This document shows, piece after piece, positions 7,665-16,107 of a DNA stretch of 33,906 bases (within the stretch, counting starts at the first letter, position 1; each line of letters begins with the position of its first letter). The DNA is from an uncultured Oscillibacter sp. (GTDB lineage: Bacteria; Bacillota; Clostridia; Oscillospirales; Oscillospiraceae). The stretch spans positions 1 through 33,906 of the forward strand of contig NZ_CANTJS010000034.1 in assembly GCF_947654275.1 (NCBI RefSeq). The letters are read 5' to 3'. The translations under genes and the position numbers were made by a program. The notes under the pieces were generated by a model. That model did no database searches. It saw only the letters and a list, made by a program, of their open reading frames with translations, and had not been told where the DNA came from.

Positions 7665-7736
7665 GAGTGGAGAGTGGAGAGTGAAGATACATTGTTTTAT
7701 CTCCACTCTCCACTCTTCACTCTTCTATCTCTTTTG
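7654..7736. repeat. Heptamer array A, inverted, between two convergent genes
   Basis: Purine-rich 7-base units (TTAAGAG, TGGAGAG, TGGAGAG, TGAAGAT from 7661) are followed, after a short AT loop, by the complementary pyrimidine units (CTCTCCA, CTCTTCA, CTCTTCT from 7706). The two halves can form a stem of about 26 bp with roughly two mismatches. The left half contains the stop codon of the methyltransferase-like gene and the right half the stop and last codons of tsaD. It may act as a terminator or mRNA 3'-end stabiliser for both. Confidence 0.85.
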
Positions 7737-8724
7737 TGGCATAGGCGTTCAGCTCCATCCCCGCCGTGTGGCCCGCCAAGTACTCATAATAGCCCTGGGC
7801 GCCGATCATGGCCCCGTTGTCTCCGCAGAATTTCAGGGGCGGCAGGTACAGCCTGCGGCCCTCTTTTTGACAGGCCCGCTCCAAATCCGCCCGGATAAAG
7901 GTATTGGCCGCCACGCCGCCGGCGGCAACGATGATCTTCCGGCCTGTCTGCCGCGCCGCCTCCATGGTCCGGGGCACCAGGGTCTCGCTGACAGCCTGGG
8001 TGAAATCCCGGGCCAGGGCGCCCCGGTCCAGGGGCTCCCCCACCTGCTCCGCGTGGTGGGCCAGATTCACCACCGCCGTCTTCAGGCCGGAAAAGCTCAT
8101 GTCCAGCGGCGCGCCGTCCACCTTGGCGTGGGGCAGCTTGTACACGCCGCCGGGAGACGTCCGGGCCAGCTCGTCCATGGGCCTGCCGCCGGGGTAGCTG
8201 AGGCCCAGCACCCGGGCGGCCTTATCGAAGCACTCCCCCGCGGCGTCGTCCCGGGTGCCGCCTAAAATCCTCATGTCGGTGTAGCCCGCCACGTCGATGA
8301 GCAGGGTGTTTCCGCCGGAGATGGCCAGCGCCAGAAAAGGAGGCTCCAGCTCCGGAAACGCCAGGTAGTTGGCGGCAATGTGCCCCCGGATATGGTGGAC
8401 GGGAATCAGGGGCACCCCCAGGCCCAGGGCCACGGATTTTGCGAAGCTCAGCCCCACCAGCACCGCCCCGATCAGCCCCGGCGCATAGGTCACCGCGACA
8501 GCGTCGATATCGCTCCGGGTGCAGTCCGCGTCCGCCAGGGCCTTTTCCGTCAGGGCGCCGATGACCTCCACATGCTTCCGGGAGGCGATTTCCGGCACCA
8601 CCCCGCCATACAGGGCGTGCATATCCGCCTGGGAGGCAATGGCGTCGGACAGCACCCTCCGCCCGTCCTCCACCACCGCCACGGCGGTCTCGTCGCAGGA
8701 GGATTCAAATGCCAGTATTTTCAT
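7717..8724 (-). CDS. tsaD: tRNA threonylcarbamoyladenosine transferase TsaD
   Basis: TsaD (Kae1/YgjD) transfers the threonylcarbamoyl group to A37 of ANN-decoding tRNAs, working with TsaB and TsaE. The 335-residue protein has the ASKHA fold start ILAFESSCDETAVAVV, the metal-binding HIRGH motif (His111 and His115), and later GVYKLPHAK, FSGLKTAVV and AAGGVAANTFIR. The start is ATG 8724, with GGAG 8 bases upstream; a GTG at 8733 overlaps that site. The last codons (KEIEE) and the TGA are formed by heptamer array A. tsaD is the final gene of a long minus-strand run containing rimI; tsaB and tsaE are not in the window. Confidence 0.97.
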   Translation of the reverse strand: MKILAFESSCDETAVAVVEDGRRVLSDAIASQADMHALYGGVVPEIASRKHVEVIGALTEKALADADCTRSDIDAVAVTYAPGLIGAVLVGLSFAKSVALGLGVPLIPVHHIRGHIAANYLAFPELEPPFLALAISGGNTLLIDVAGYTDMRILGGTRDDAAGECFDKAARVLGLSYPGGRPMDELARTSPGGVYKLPHAKVDGAPLDMSFSGLKTAVVNLAHHAEQVGEPLDRGALARDFTQAVSETLVPRTMEAARQTGRKIIVAAGGVAANTFIRADLERACQKEGRRLYLPPLKFCGDNGAMIGAQGYYEYLAGHTAGMELNAYATKEIEE

Positions 8725-8742
8725 ATCCCACACTCCTTTTCA

Positions 8743-8840
8743 ATTAGGAACTTCCAGGAATTAGGAATGAGGAATTAGGAATTAGGAATCGTTCCATCAT
8801 TTCAGTCATTCCTAATTCCTAACTCCTAATTCCTCATTCA
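8743..8840. repeat. Heptamer array B, inverted, between GNAT gene and tsaD
   Basis: Units such as ATTAGGA and ATGAGGA (8759-8789) face their complements (CATTCCT, AATTCCT, AACTCCT; about 8806-8840) across a 16-base loop, giving a stem of about 25 bp with one mismatch. The GNAT gene's TGA stop (8838-8840) lies at the outer edge. It separates that gene from tsaD inside the run, so it may set differential mRNA stability or partial termination. Its unit sequence differs from arrays A, C and D but the 7-base period and G/A-rich strand bias are shared. Confidence 0.85.
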
Positions 8841-9437
8841 GCTCTCGTCCCAGGGCACCCTGGGAAGCGGCCCTGCCGCCGGGTCCCTGGGTATCCGGAC
8901 AAACTGTTCATATTTCCGCCTGGGGAAGCGGTTCTGATAGATAAAGCGGTGTTCCGCCATCAGAGCCTCATCGTCCACGGGCCCGGGGGCCAGATACAGC
9001 GTTTTATAATGGACCCCAAAAATATCCGTATCATATCCGGCGGTCCGCAGGCCGTTCCGGGCATAAAAGCCCAGCCGGCGTTCCGCCATCGGAGGGTCCG
9101 GGGCGTGCTCCGGGGCCTCGCTCTCCCCCAAAACCACGGTCTCCCGCTCCGCCCGCCGCAGCTCCTCCAGCATGACAGCCCCAAGCCCCTGATTCCGCAG
9201 GCCGGCGGCCACACAGAGGTAGTCCAGCAGGGCCCAGCCGGGATGTCCCAGCCAGAGGAAGCACTCCCCGGCAATCTCTTCGCCGTCAAACAGGCACAGG
9301 GGCCGGTACCAGCCGTCCCGGCACATGGACTGAATATTGGCCAGGGGCTTCAGCTCCGCAGGGGGGAAGGCGCTTTTCATGTCCCGTTCATAGACCAGCT
9401 CTACCTGTTCCGGCGACGCCGTCCGAAGCTCCATCAT
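8838..9437 (-). CDS. GNAT-family N-acetyltransferase
   Basis: A 199-residue GNAT-fold protein. The central acetyl-CoA segment is DYLCVAAGLRNQGLGAVMLEEL (about residues 72-93), with the RxxGxG-like pyrophosphate loop as RNQGLG, and RRLGFYARNGLRTAGYDTDIFG (about 119-140) is the typical beta-5 region. A basic C-terminal extension (RFPRRKYEQFVRIPRDP) goes beyond the minimal fold. The acceptor cannot be predicted. The start overlaps the rimI stop (ATGA), so the two acetyltransferases are translationally coupled. The protein shows no close similarity to RimI and is probably not a simple duplicate. Confidence 0.85.
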   Translation of the reverse strand: MMELRTASPEQVELVYERDMKSAFPPAELKPLANIQSMCRDGWYRPLCLFDGEEIAGECFLWLGHPGWALLDYLCVAAGLRNQGLGAVMLEELRRAERETVVLGESEAPEHAPDPPMAERRLGFYARNGLRTAGYDTDIFGVHYKTLYLAPGPVDDEALMAEHRFIYQNRFPRRKYEQFVRIPRDPAAGPLPRVPWDES

Positions 9438-9922
9438 GGCGCGCCTCCTTCCCCGGAGAGGTCCAGGGTCATGATAATGGCGTCCTCCCTGGGGTGCTCG
9501 TAGTAATTCCGCCGCCGTCCGCTCTCCCGGAACCCCCGGCTCCCATAGAGGGCAATGGCGTCGTAATTGGAGGCCCGGACCTCCAATGTCAAAAAGGCCA
9601 GCCGGTTCCCCCGGGCAAAGTCCAGAAAGACCTGGATCAGCTGCCCCGCCACTCCCTGTCGGCGGCAGTCGGGCCGGACGGCGATGTTCAGGATGTATCC
9701 CTCGTCCAATATCACCTGCAAACCGGCGTAGCCCGCCACGGCCCCGGTCTCATCCAGGGCCACCAGAAAGGCGGACAGGGCGTTGTCCAGCTCCTCCGCC
9801 AGCATGCTCCGGGACCAGGGATCCGGGAAGCAGACCCGCTCCAGCGCAGCCACCTCGTCCAGATGGTCCCCGTTCATGGGGACAATCCGGACTTTTTTGT
9901 GCTGTTCAGCTCTTGTGTTCAT
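9434..9922 (-). CDS. rimI: Ribosomal protein S18-alanine N-acetyltransferase (RimI-like)
   Basis: A 162-residue GNAT enzyme of the RimI type, which acetylates the N-terminal alanine of ribosomal protein S18. RimI-like features are RVCFPDPWSRSMLAEEL near the N-terminus, YILNIAVRPDCRRQGVAGQLI (acetyl-CoA loop RRQGVAG) and LEVRASNYDAIALYGSRGF near the C-terminus. Association with tsaD is a common arrangement, since both modify the translation machinery. The ATG at 9922 overlaps the upstream stop as TGATG and has AAGGA about 9 bases away; a TTG one codon earlier is less likely. A second GNAT gene lies between it and tsaD. Confidence 0.9.
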   Translation of the reverse strand: MNTRAEQHKKVRIVPMNGDHLDEVAALERVCFPDPWSRSMLAEELDNALSAFLVALDETGAVAGYAGLQVILDEGYILNIAVRPDCRRQGVAGQLIQVFLDFARGNRLAFLTLEVRASNYDAIALYGSRGFRESGRRRNYYEHPREDAIIMTLDLSGEGGAP

Positions 9923-11130
9923 CAAAACGTTCCTTTCCTCACTGATTCCGCCGGGACCAGCAGCGCCAAAATCCGGTCCGGCTCATACCGCAGCAGGTCC
10001 GAGAGACCCAGAGCCATCCGGCGCAGGATCTCTCCGTCCTCCGACGCGGCGAAAAACACCCGTTCCTCACAGGCGTACTCTACAAAGGGTCCGTCGTCAG
10101 GCTGATACCTTCTCAGATACGCCCGGGCCAGCCGCTCCCAATCCCAGCCGGTGCCGCTGAGGCCCGCCCGCAGAAACAGTTCCCGGCAGTATTCCCCGGC
10201 GTCCAGCCCCAGGCACCAGCGGCCCCCGCTCTCCGTGCAGACAAAGGGGGCGATGTCCTCCTGAAACCAGGTCTGCGGGTCCACACAGGAGGCCCGGGGC
10301 GGGTCCTCGTCCAGCTCCTCACAGAGCCGCCGGACGGGAACCGCCGGGTCGATGGACGCCAGCCGCCGGACCAGAGCAGCATAGCCCCGTTCCCGCTGCT
10401 CCAGATAGCGCCATTCCGGCTTCAGCAGGGGCGTCAGCCAGTAAAACCGCAGGGTCTCCCCTGTCGGGAGCAGGGTCAGGGGCTCCAGGGGGTACTGACT
10501 GGACAGGTCCTCCAGCAGCACCGCCCCGGCAAAGCCCCGGCTGGTCAGGTGGAAGCTCCGGCAGGTCATGCCGGGATGGGCCTGGCCCTGGACAATCAGG
10601 AAGCTCCGCACCGCGTCCCGCAGCACCCGCAGGGGCCAGTCCTCCCTCTCCTCCCAATCCGGCATAACCAGCAGGGCCAGCTCCATCCGGGTCTCCCCGG
10701 CGGCGCAGGCCCCCGCGCCGATGGTCACCGCCCGCCAGTAAGGGGAAACCCGGTCCGGCGGAATCAGGGCCGCGTCGATCTCAGGGCCTCCCGGCTCCGT
10801 CAGGGAGACGGTGCAGGCGATGGAACCGAACGTCTCACGGATACAGGCCTCCACCGTCTGCCGCTCGGTACCGCCATAGCGGGCGTTTGCGCAGGCGTCC
10901 CGGCGGAGCGCCTGTTCGCGCTGTTCCCCGTCCAGCCGCTGGAGCTCCAGCCGTTTTCTTCTGCGGCCCTCCTGAACAAAATCCCACAGAAGCCGTCCCA
11001 GTACCATCGCCAGAAAAATGGAAAAGAACACCGCAATCCAGAGATATTCCATGTACAGCCGCACCAGAAGAAACACGCCCAGGAACCCCAGCAGAAGCCG
11101 CTTCCAGGGCAAAGGCCGCCGCTGCTTCAT
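9922..11130 (-). CDS. Membrane-anchored SUFU-like protein
   Basis: A 402-residue protein with one long or two closely spaced hydrophobic segments (about residues 11-52), a basic Arg/Lys and Glu/Gln-rich linker (53-80), and a domain at about 118-270 resembling bacterial suppressor-of-fused (SUFU) proteins. Matching features are YWRAVTIGAG, the ELALLVMPDWEEREDWPLRVLRD stretch, and LPTGETLRFYWLTPL. In bacteria SUFU domains are often immunity proteins of polymorphic toxin systems; no toxin gene is adjacent here. The 130-residue C-terminal part is unassigned. The start is ATG 11130, 9 bases after GGAGG; an ATG at 11136 is too close. It overlaps rimI. The family call is from memory of motifs. Confidence 0.65.
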   Translation of the reverse strand: MKQRRPLPWKRLLLGFLGVFLLVRLYMEYLWIAVFFSIFLAMVLGRLLWDFVQEGRRRKRLELQRLDGEQREQALRRDACANARYGGTERQTVEACIRETFGSIACTVSLTEPGGPEIDAALIPPDRVSPYWRAVTIGAGACAAGETRMELALLVMPDWEEREDWPLRVLRDAVRSFLIVQGQAHPGMTCRSFHLTSRGFAGAVLLEDLSSQYPLEPLTLLPTGETLRFYWLTPLLKPEWRYLEQRERGYAALVRRLASIDPAVPVRRLCEELDEDPPRASCVDPQTWFQEDIAPFVCTESGGRWCLGLDAGEYCRELFLRAGLSGTGWDWERLARAYLRRYQPDDGPFVEYACEERVFFAASEDGEILRRMALGLSDLLRYEPDRILALLVPAESVRKGTF

Positions 11131-11158
11131 ACCCATCAACCTCCGTTTATCATTCAGT

Positions 11159-12010
11159 TCATTCTGTCTCCCCACGGCTGTACAGGACAATGCCCAGCAG
11201 AATGGCCGTGCCGCCCAGGAGAACCGGCGGCCCCGGCCGCTCGCTGAACAGGAACAGCCCCCATACCGCGGCCAGCACCGGTTCCAGCAGGTTGGCCGTG
11301 GCGATAAAGGCCGGCGGCAGATATTTGAGGCCCCAGCTGAACACGCTGTGTCCCAGCAGGGTGCAGAACAGCGCCATGCCCAGGGCACAGCCCAGGTTCA
11401 CCGGGCCCCAGCCCGTCAGCGCCGTCCCGCTGCCCAGGGCGGTCAGCAGCACCGTCCCCGCCGCCGAGCAATAGACCAGAACCGTATACACCGTGGTGGA
11501 GAGCCTCCGGCGGCAGACCGCCCCCAGCATGGTGTAAACCGCCATGCACACCGACCCCGCCAGGGCGAACAGATTCCCCCGAAGGGCGGTTCCTCCCTCT
11601 CCGGCGTCCGCCAGAGCCACCAGGACGCTGCCCCCAAAGGCCAGCAGCACCGCCAGCCATGCCCTGCCTCCCAGTTTCTTCCGAAACAGCAGCACCGAGG
11701 CCAGAGCCACAAATAAAACCTCCGTATCCACCAGCACCACCGCCGCCGCAATGGAGGTCCAGCGGAGGGACTCGAAGTAACAGGCGAAATGAATGCCCAA
11801 AAAAGCCCCGCTGATGAGGCTCAGCAGCAGCTCCCGCCGCCGGACGGCTCGAAACGCTTCCCTCTGGGCAGCGGCCAGGGGGACCAGCAGCAGCGCGGAA
11901 AAGGCCATGCGGTAAAAGGCCAGGACCAGAGACGGGGCCGTGGACCAGCGGACGAACACAGCGGAAAGAGACACCCCCGCCACCCCCAGCAGCACAATCA
12001 GACGCTTCAT
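11159..12010 (-). CDS. EamA/DMT-family transporter
   Basis: A 283-residue membrane protein with about ten hydrophobic helices arranged as two EamA repeats, the usual drug/metabolite transporter plan. The first repeat holds SLSAVFVRWSTAPSLVLAFYRM and the second GHSVFSWGLKYLPPAFIATANLLEPVLAAV, both family hallmarks. Substrates vary from amino acids to riboflavin and cannot be told from sequence. The start ATG overlaps the stop of the upstream kinase gene (ATGA), and the SUFU-like gene begins 28 bases beyond its stop. It sits inside the polA-to-tsaD run. Confidence 0.9.
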   Translation of the reverse strand: MKRLIVLLGVAGVSLSAVFVRWSTAPSLVLAFYRMAFSALLLVPLAAAQREAFRAVRRRELLLSLISGAFLGIHFACYFESLRWTSIAAAVVLVDTEVLFVALASVLLFRKKLGGRAWLAVLLAFGGSVLVALADAGEGGTALRGNLFALAGSVCMAVYTMLGAVCRRRLSTTVYTVLVYCSAAGTVLLTALGSGTALTGWGPVNLGCALGMALFCTLLGHSVFSWGLKYLPPAFIATANLLEPVLAAVWGLFLFSERPGPPVLLGGTAILLGIVLYSRGETE

Positions 12011-12504
12011 ACCCCCACCTCCAGCCGCGCCGCCGCTTCCTTCGGCGTCAGGCGGGAGACGTCCAGCCGTTCCGTATCCAAAGCGGCGTACAGCGGCAGA
12101 TAGGACAGGCTCCGCTCCAGGGCGGCCTCATCCCGCCGTCCGGCCCGGATATCTCCCCGGACGCGGGCGGACAGGACCTCCGGCGCACAGACCAGGGAGA
12201 CGGCCCGGACGCGGCAGTCATCCATGTCCAGCCGGGACAGCACCGCATCCCAAATCTCCTGCCTTTGGAGCACCCAGCAGAAAATGACATGCTGATAGGC
12301 GGAGCAGCGAAGGAATTGGTTTAAGAGAAAACAGATATTTTCCAGCACCATGGCCTTCGTCTCCTCCGTCACCCGAAAGGGATGGCTGTCCCAGCACCAG
12401 TCCCCGTCCAGAAAGACGCTGCCCTCCAGCCGCTTTTGCAGCGCACGGCAGACGGCGGTCTTGCCCACGCCCATGGGGCCGCCAATCAGGTACAGCGTCC
12501 TCAC
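12007..12504 (-). CDS. P-loop ATPase/kinase-like protein
   Basis: A 165-residue P-loop protein. The Walker A motif GGPMGVGKTAV lies at about residues 7-17, and FLDGDWCWDSHPF (about 31-43) resembles the substrate region of small-molecule kinases of the AAA_33/shikimate-kinase-like group. CWVLQRQEIW and the Arg-rich ARVRGDIRAGRRDE (lid-like) fit the same class. The substrate is unknown. A GTG start at 12504 was chosen: it overlaps the previous stop as GTGA, has GGAGGG upstream, and begins the first beta strand directly. Earlier in-frame starts would add a Pro/Gly-rich tail without family support. Confidence 0.75.
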   Translation of the reverse strand: MRTLYLIGGPMGVGKTAVCRALQKRLEGSVFLDGDWCWDSHPFRVTEETKAMVLENICFLLNQFLRCSAYQHVIFCWVLQRQEIWDAVLSRLDMDDCRVRAVSLVCAPEVLSARVRGDIRAGRRDEAALERSLSYLPLYAALDTERLDVSRLTPKEAAARLEVGV

Positions 12505-13142
12505 GCCTGTCCCTCCAGCCGGGCGGCGCAATACTCCCGGGCGTCCTCCATGATACTCCGCCGTCCGTTCTCACGGAGAAATCCTCCCCGCTCTCCCTCA
12601 AGCAGACTTTTCTCGATCAGCTCCATGGCCTGGGGGTACTTCTCTTCGCAGAGCAGACAGAGGATGATTTCCAGACTCCTGCTGCGGCTGTCCGCCTCCA
12701 GCCGGGCCCGATAGGAGGCAATATCGGGAAATGTATGTTCCTTTACAAGCTCCTCTGTACGGTCAAAAATGGCCTCCACAACGGATTCCAGTGCCTCCGG
12801 CCCCGGAAGGGGCAGCTTTTGGACCGGCAGCCACAGGGACGGCGCGGTGAAGGCTCCGTTGACATGGAAGCTGAACGGCTGTTTTTCCGCCTCCTCCGCA
12901 ATGTGGAAAACGTCCCAATACACTTCATCCAGCGCCGGGGGCTTGCATCTGATATTCATTTTCAGCATTTTCCCACAGTCTACAGGCGGGATGCTGACAA
13001 TCAGCATATACAGCATCCCGTCCCGCTCCCGATACTGTTCCCCGGCAATGGTCTTCCAGCCCCGCCGCTTTCCAATCTCTTTGCAGGTTTTCCCCAGGGG
13101 CTTTTTCAGCTCCCGAATCAGCCTTTGTTCCTCTCTGGTCAT
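12501..13142 (-). CDS. Hypothetical protein, 213 aa
   Basis: I do not recognise this family. The protein is soluble and charged, with an N-terminal basic helix (TREEQRLIRELKKPLGKTCKEIGKRRGWK), a beta-rich middle (MLYMLIVSIPPVDCGKMLKMNIRCKP) and a helical C-terminal half ending in acidic and Arg-rich segments. The DUF-like look suggests a conserved uncharacterised family of this lineage. The ATG at 13142 is preferred to a GTG at 13157, which lies in the repeat. The whole 5' untranslated stretch, including its GGAG ribosome binding site, is heptamer array C, so the repeat supplies translation initiation. The next gene overlaps it by four bases. Confidence 0.7.
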   Translation of the reverse strand: MTREEQRLIRELKKPLGKTCKEIGKRRGWKTIAGEQYRERDGMLYMLIVSIPPVDCGKMLKMNIRCKPPALDEVYWDVFHIAEEAEKQPFSFHVNGAFTAPSLWLPVQKLPLPGPEALESVVEAIFDRTEELVKEHTFPDIASYRARLEADSRSRSLEIILCLLCEEKYPQAMELIEKSLLEGERGGFLRENGRRSIMEDAREYCAARLEGQA

Positions 13143-13184
13143 CTCTCTACTCTCCACTCCTCACTCTTCACTCTCAGCTCTCAG
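13143..13184 (-). repeat. Heptamer array C, six units after polA
   Basis: Six consecutive exact 7-base units read on the plus strand CTCTCTA, CTCTCCA, CTCCTCA, CTCTTCA, CTCTCAG, CTCTCAG. The last contains the polA stop (13181-13183). The array fills the entire 38-base gap between polA and the next gene, and its G/A-rich strand provides that gene's ribosome binding site. Confidence 0.9.
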
Positions 13185-15847
13185 CCCTTGGCCTCCAGCC
13201 AGTTCCTCCCCCAATGGGCCTCCGCCGTCAGGGGGACGCTGAGACGGACCACGTTCTCCATCTCCTCCTCCAGCAGCCCGGCCACGGTCTCCGCCTCCGC
13301 CTCGGGGCACTCCACAATCAATTCGTCGTGAACCTGGAGCACCAGGCGGGCCTCCAGCCCCTCGGCTCTCAGCCGCTTCCACACCGCCACCATGGCCAGC
13401 TTCATCACGTCCGCCGCCGTGCCCTGGATGGGCATGTTCAGGGCCACCCGCTCACCGAAGGCCTGCATGTTCCTGTTGGAGGCGCTGAGCTCCGGCAGCT
13501 CCCGGCGGCGGTGGAACAGGGTTTCCACAAAGCCCGTATCCCGCGCCTTTTTCACCACCGCTTCCATATAGTTCCGCACGCCGGGGAAGGTGGCGAAATA
13601 GGCCTCCATATATTCCCTGGCCTCGGCCACGGACACGCCGATGTCCCGGCTCAGGGAAAAGGCGGAAATGCCGTAGACAATGCCGAAGTTCACCGCCTTG
13701 GCGCTGCGGCGCATCTCGTGGGTCACGTCCTCCCGCGCCACATGGAAGACCTTGGCCGCCGTCTCGGCGTGGAAGTCGCCCCCTGCCAGGAAGGCCGACC
13801 GCATGGCCTCGTCCCCGGCGATGTGGGCCAGAATCCGCAGCTCGATCTGGGAATAATCCGCGTCCACCAGCACACAGCCCGCCTCCGCCGTGAACATCCG
13901 GCGGAACTCGCTGCCCAGGTCCGTCCGGGTGGGAATGTTTTGCAGATTGGGCTCCGTGGAGCTGAGACGGCCCGTGGCGGTGACGGTCATCTGGAAGTTT
14001 GTCCGCACCCGTCCGTCGGAGTCAATGGCCTTCAGCAGCCCGTCGGCGTAGGTGGATTTCAGCTTGGTATACTGCCGGTACTCCAGCACGGCGTCCACAA
14101 TGGGGGCCTGCCAGCGGAGCTTTTCCAGCACGTCGGCGTTGGTGGACCAGCCGGTTTTCGTCTTCTTCCCGTGGGGCAGGCCCAGCTTTCCGAACAGAAT
14201 TTCACCCAGCTGCTTGGGGGAATTGATGTTGAAGGTCTCCCCCGCCAGGCCGTACACGGCCTGCTCCCGCTCCGCAATCCGGGCGGAAAGCATCTCACCG
14301 AAGGAGGCCAGGGCCCCGGCGTCCGCCCGGCAGCCCGTCCGCTCCATCTCCGCCAGCACCCGGCACAGGGGGAGCTCGGCGGTGTCATACAGCTCCCGGA
14401 GGCCCAAGGACTCCAGCTTTTCCGAGAGGGGGCCGTACAGCGCTTCCACCGCCGTCACATAGCTGTCCAGCGAGGCCGCGGCGGCGGCGCTGTCCCCCAG
14501 GAGGGAGAAGGCGTCCGGGTCCAGATAGAGGGGCCTGGGCAGCTCCTCGCTGAAGTGGGAGACGAACAGCCGGTCCAGGTCATAGCTCCCCGCCGTGGCG
14601 TCCAGCAGATAGGCCGCCAGGGCCGTGTCGAAGACGAAGCCCTCCGCCGGAAGGCCGTTCTCCAGAAGGTCCCTCGTCAGGTCCTTGACGTTGTGGGAGA
14701 CCTTTTTGACCTCCTCTGAAAAGAGCGCCGCCAGCAGACTGTTCCAGTCCCCTTGATACCCCTCGAATAACAGCTCCGCCATCATAGCGGTTCCGTCCCC
14801 GGCTCCGCAGAAGACCCCCACGCCGGCAAAATCCGGCAGCGCCAGCACCGACACATGGTTCGCCGCCCTCCAGAGGGTCAGCAGCCGTTCCGCCTGCTCC
14901 GGCGTTGTCACCCGTTCCACGCTAACGTCGGCGGTCTTCCGCTTCTCAGGGGCGGCGCTGGCCGGCGTCAGGCCGAAGCGCTCGATGAGCCTGGTGAATT
15001 CCAGCTTCAAAAACAGCGGATAGGCCTCCGGGCCGGGGGCCTGCCGCAGGTTGGCCTGGGGCTCGAAGTCCAGGGGCGCGTCGGTGACGATGGTGGCCAG
15101 CCAGTAGGACTGCCGGGCGTCCGCCTCCCCCTCCGCCAGCTTTTTCACAACGCCGGGCTTGGCGGGGGTCTCCGGGGCGGTGACAATCTCCGGCATATGG
15201 TCATATAGATGGCCGATGGAACCGTACATCTGAACGAGGCCCATGGCGGTTTTTTCCCCCACGCCCTTGACGCCGGGGATGTTGTCGCTGCTGTCTCCCA
15301 TCAGGGCTTTCAGGTCAATCATATGAATGGGGTCAAAGCCGTATTTCTCCCGGAAGGTCTCCGGGGTATAGTCCACGGTAGTGGTCTGCCCCATGCGGGT
15401 GGAAACCAGCTTCACCTTGGTGCGCTCCGTGACCAGCTGGAGGCTGTCCTTGTCTCCCGTGACCACCACGCAGTCCCAGCCCTGCCCCTCGCACCTGCGG
15501 GAGATGGTGCCCAGGAGATCGTCGGCCTCCCAGCCCTCCAGCTCATAGCGGGGAATGTTCAGAGCGTCCAGAACCTCCTTCAGCACCGGCACCTGCATCC
15601 GCAGCTCCTCCGGCATGGGCTTCCGGGTGGCCTTATAGGCGGCGTCGGCCTTGTGGCGGAATGTGGGGGCGTGGACGTCGAAGGTGACGCAGAGCCCGTC
15701 GGGCTCCTCCTCCCCCATCAGGCGCAGGAGGGTGGTGAGAAAGCCGAAAATGGCGTGGGTGTACAGCCCTTCCCTGGTGCTGAGGGGCCGGATGCCGTAA
15801 TAGGCCCGGTTTAAAATGCTGTTGCCGTCAATCACCATGAGCTTCAT
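13181..15847 (-). CDS. polA: DNA polymerase I, family A
   Basis: An 888-residue DNA polymerase I, which removes RNA primers and fills gaps in replication and repair. An N-terminal 5'-3' exonuclease/FEN domain (residues 1 to about 290; VIDGNSILNRAYYG, GDKDSLQL, MGDSSDNIPGVKGVGEKTA) is followed by a 3'-5' exonuclease-like domain (about 320-480) and the polymerase domain. Polymerase motifs are DADYSQIELR (662-671), RRSAKAVNFGIVYG (713-726) and QVHDELIVE (838 onward). The proofreading domain lacks the expected acidic DxE metal ligands (the strand reads SVLALPDFAG), so it is probably inactive as in Bacillus-type enzymes. The start has GGAGG 8 bases upstream. It is the first gene of the minus-strand run. 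Confidence 0.98.
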   Translation of the reverse strand: MKLMVIDGNSILNRAYYGIRPLSTREGLYTHAIFGFLTTLLRLMGEEEPDGLCVTFDVHAPTFRHKADAAYKATRKPMPEELRMQVPVLKEVLDALNIPRYELEGWEADDLLGTISRRCEGQGWDCVVVTGDKDSLQLVTERTKVKLVSTRMGQTTTVDYTPETFREKYGFDPIHMIDLKALMGDSSDNIPGVKGVGEKTAMGLVQMYGSIGHLYDHMPEIVTAPETPAKPGVVKKLAEGEADARQSYWLATIVTDAPLDFEPQANLRQAPGPEAYPLFLKLEFTRLIERFGLTPASAAPEKRKTADVSVERVTTPEQAERLLTLWRAANHVSVLALPDFAGVGVFCGAGDGTAMMAELLFEGYQGDWNSLLAALFSEEVKKVSHNVKDLTRDLLENGLPAEGFVFDTALAAYLLDATAGSYDLDRLFVSHFSEELPRPLYLDPDAFSLLGDSAAAAASLDSYVTAVEALYGPLSEKLESLGLRELYDTAELPLCRVLAEMERTGCRADAGALASFGEMLSARIAEREQAVYGLAGETFNINSPKQLGEILFGKLGLPHGKKTKTGWSTNADVLEKLRWQAPIVDAVLEYRQYTKLKSTYADGLLKAIDSDGRVRTNFQMTVTATGRLSSTEPNLQNIPTRTDLGSEFRRMFTAEAGCVLVDADYSQIELRILAHIAGDEAMRSAFLAGGDFHAETAAKVFHVAREDVTHEMRRSAKAVNFGIVYGISAFSLSRDIGVSVAEAREYMEAYFATFPGVRNYMEAVVKKARDTGFVETLFHRRRELPELSASNRNMQAFGERVALNMPIQGTAADVMKLAMVAVWKRLRAEGLEARLVLQVHDELIVECPEAEAETVAGLLEEEMENVVRLSVPLTAEAHWGRNWLEAKG

Positions 15848-15920
15848 ATCGAAAACCTCCCAAAACAGCGGAATGGCAGAGTCCGGGGACTCGCCCTGAA
15901 AATTTTACTGTAATTTATAA

Positions 15921-15949
15921 AGTATACCACATCCCGCCGGGATTCACAA
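15921..15949 (-). promoter_or_regulatory. polA promoter
   Basis: On the minus strand TTGTGA (15949-15944) and TATACT (15926-15921) are 17 bases apart, with a TGG extension before the -10. The leader to the polA ATG is about 67 bases. No other convincing promoter was noticed down to tsaD, so this one may drive the eight-gene run. Confidence 0.6.
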
Positions 15950-16019
15950 CAGCGGAGTTTTCCCTTCTCTTTAATAAGCGTTGCTGAAATATAACTCCGG
16001 CGATTTCTACAAAGGTATA

Positions 16020-16048
16020 TTGATACGGCAGGAGTCCGGTGTTATAAT
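16020..16048 (+). promoter_or_regulatory. Promoter of the FlaR-like kinase gene
   Basis: TTGATA (16020-16025) and the perfect TATAAT (16043-16048) are 17 bases apart. The transcript would start near 16055 and reach the GGAGGA site at 16093-16098. Flanking DNA is AT-rich, unlike the rest of the window. Confidence 0.7.
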
Positions 16049-16107
16049 TGACTCAACAAATCGTCATTTATCAAAAACAGACCGTCCGTTTTGGAGGAAA
16101 CCGTTTT

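Noticed and set aside
7654..7736. Heptamer array considered as a CRISPR-like array
   Set aside because: Units are 7 bases with no spacers; no cas genes are nearby.
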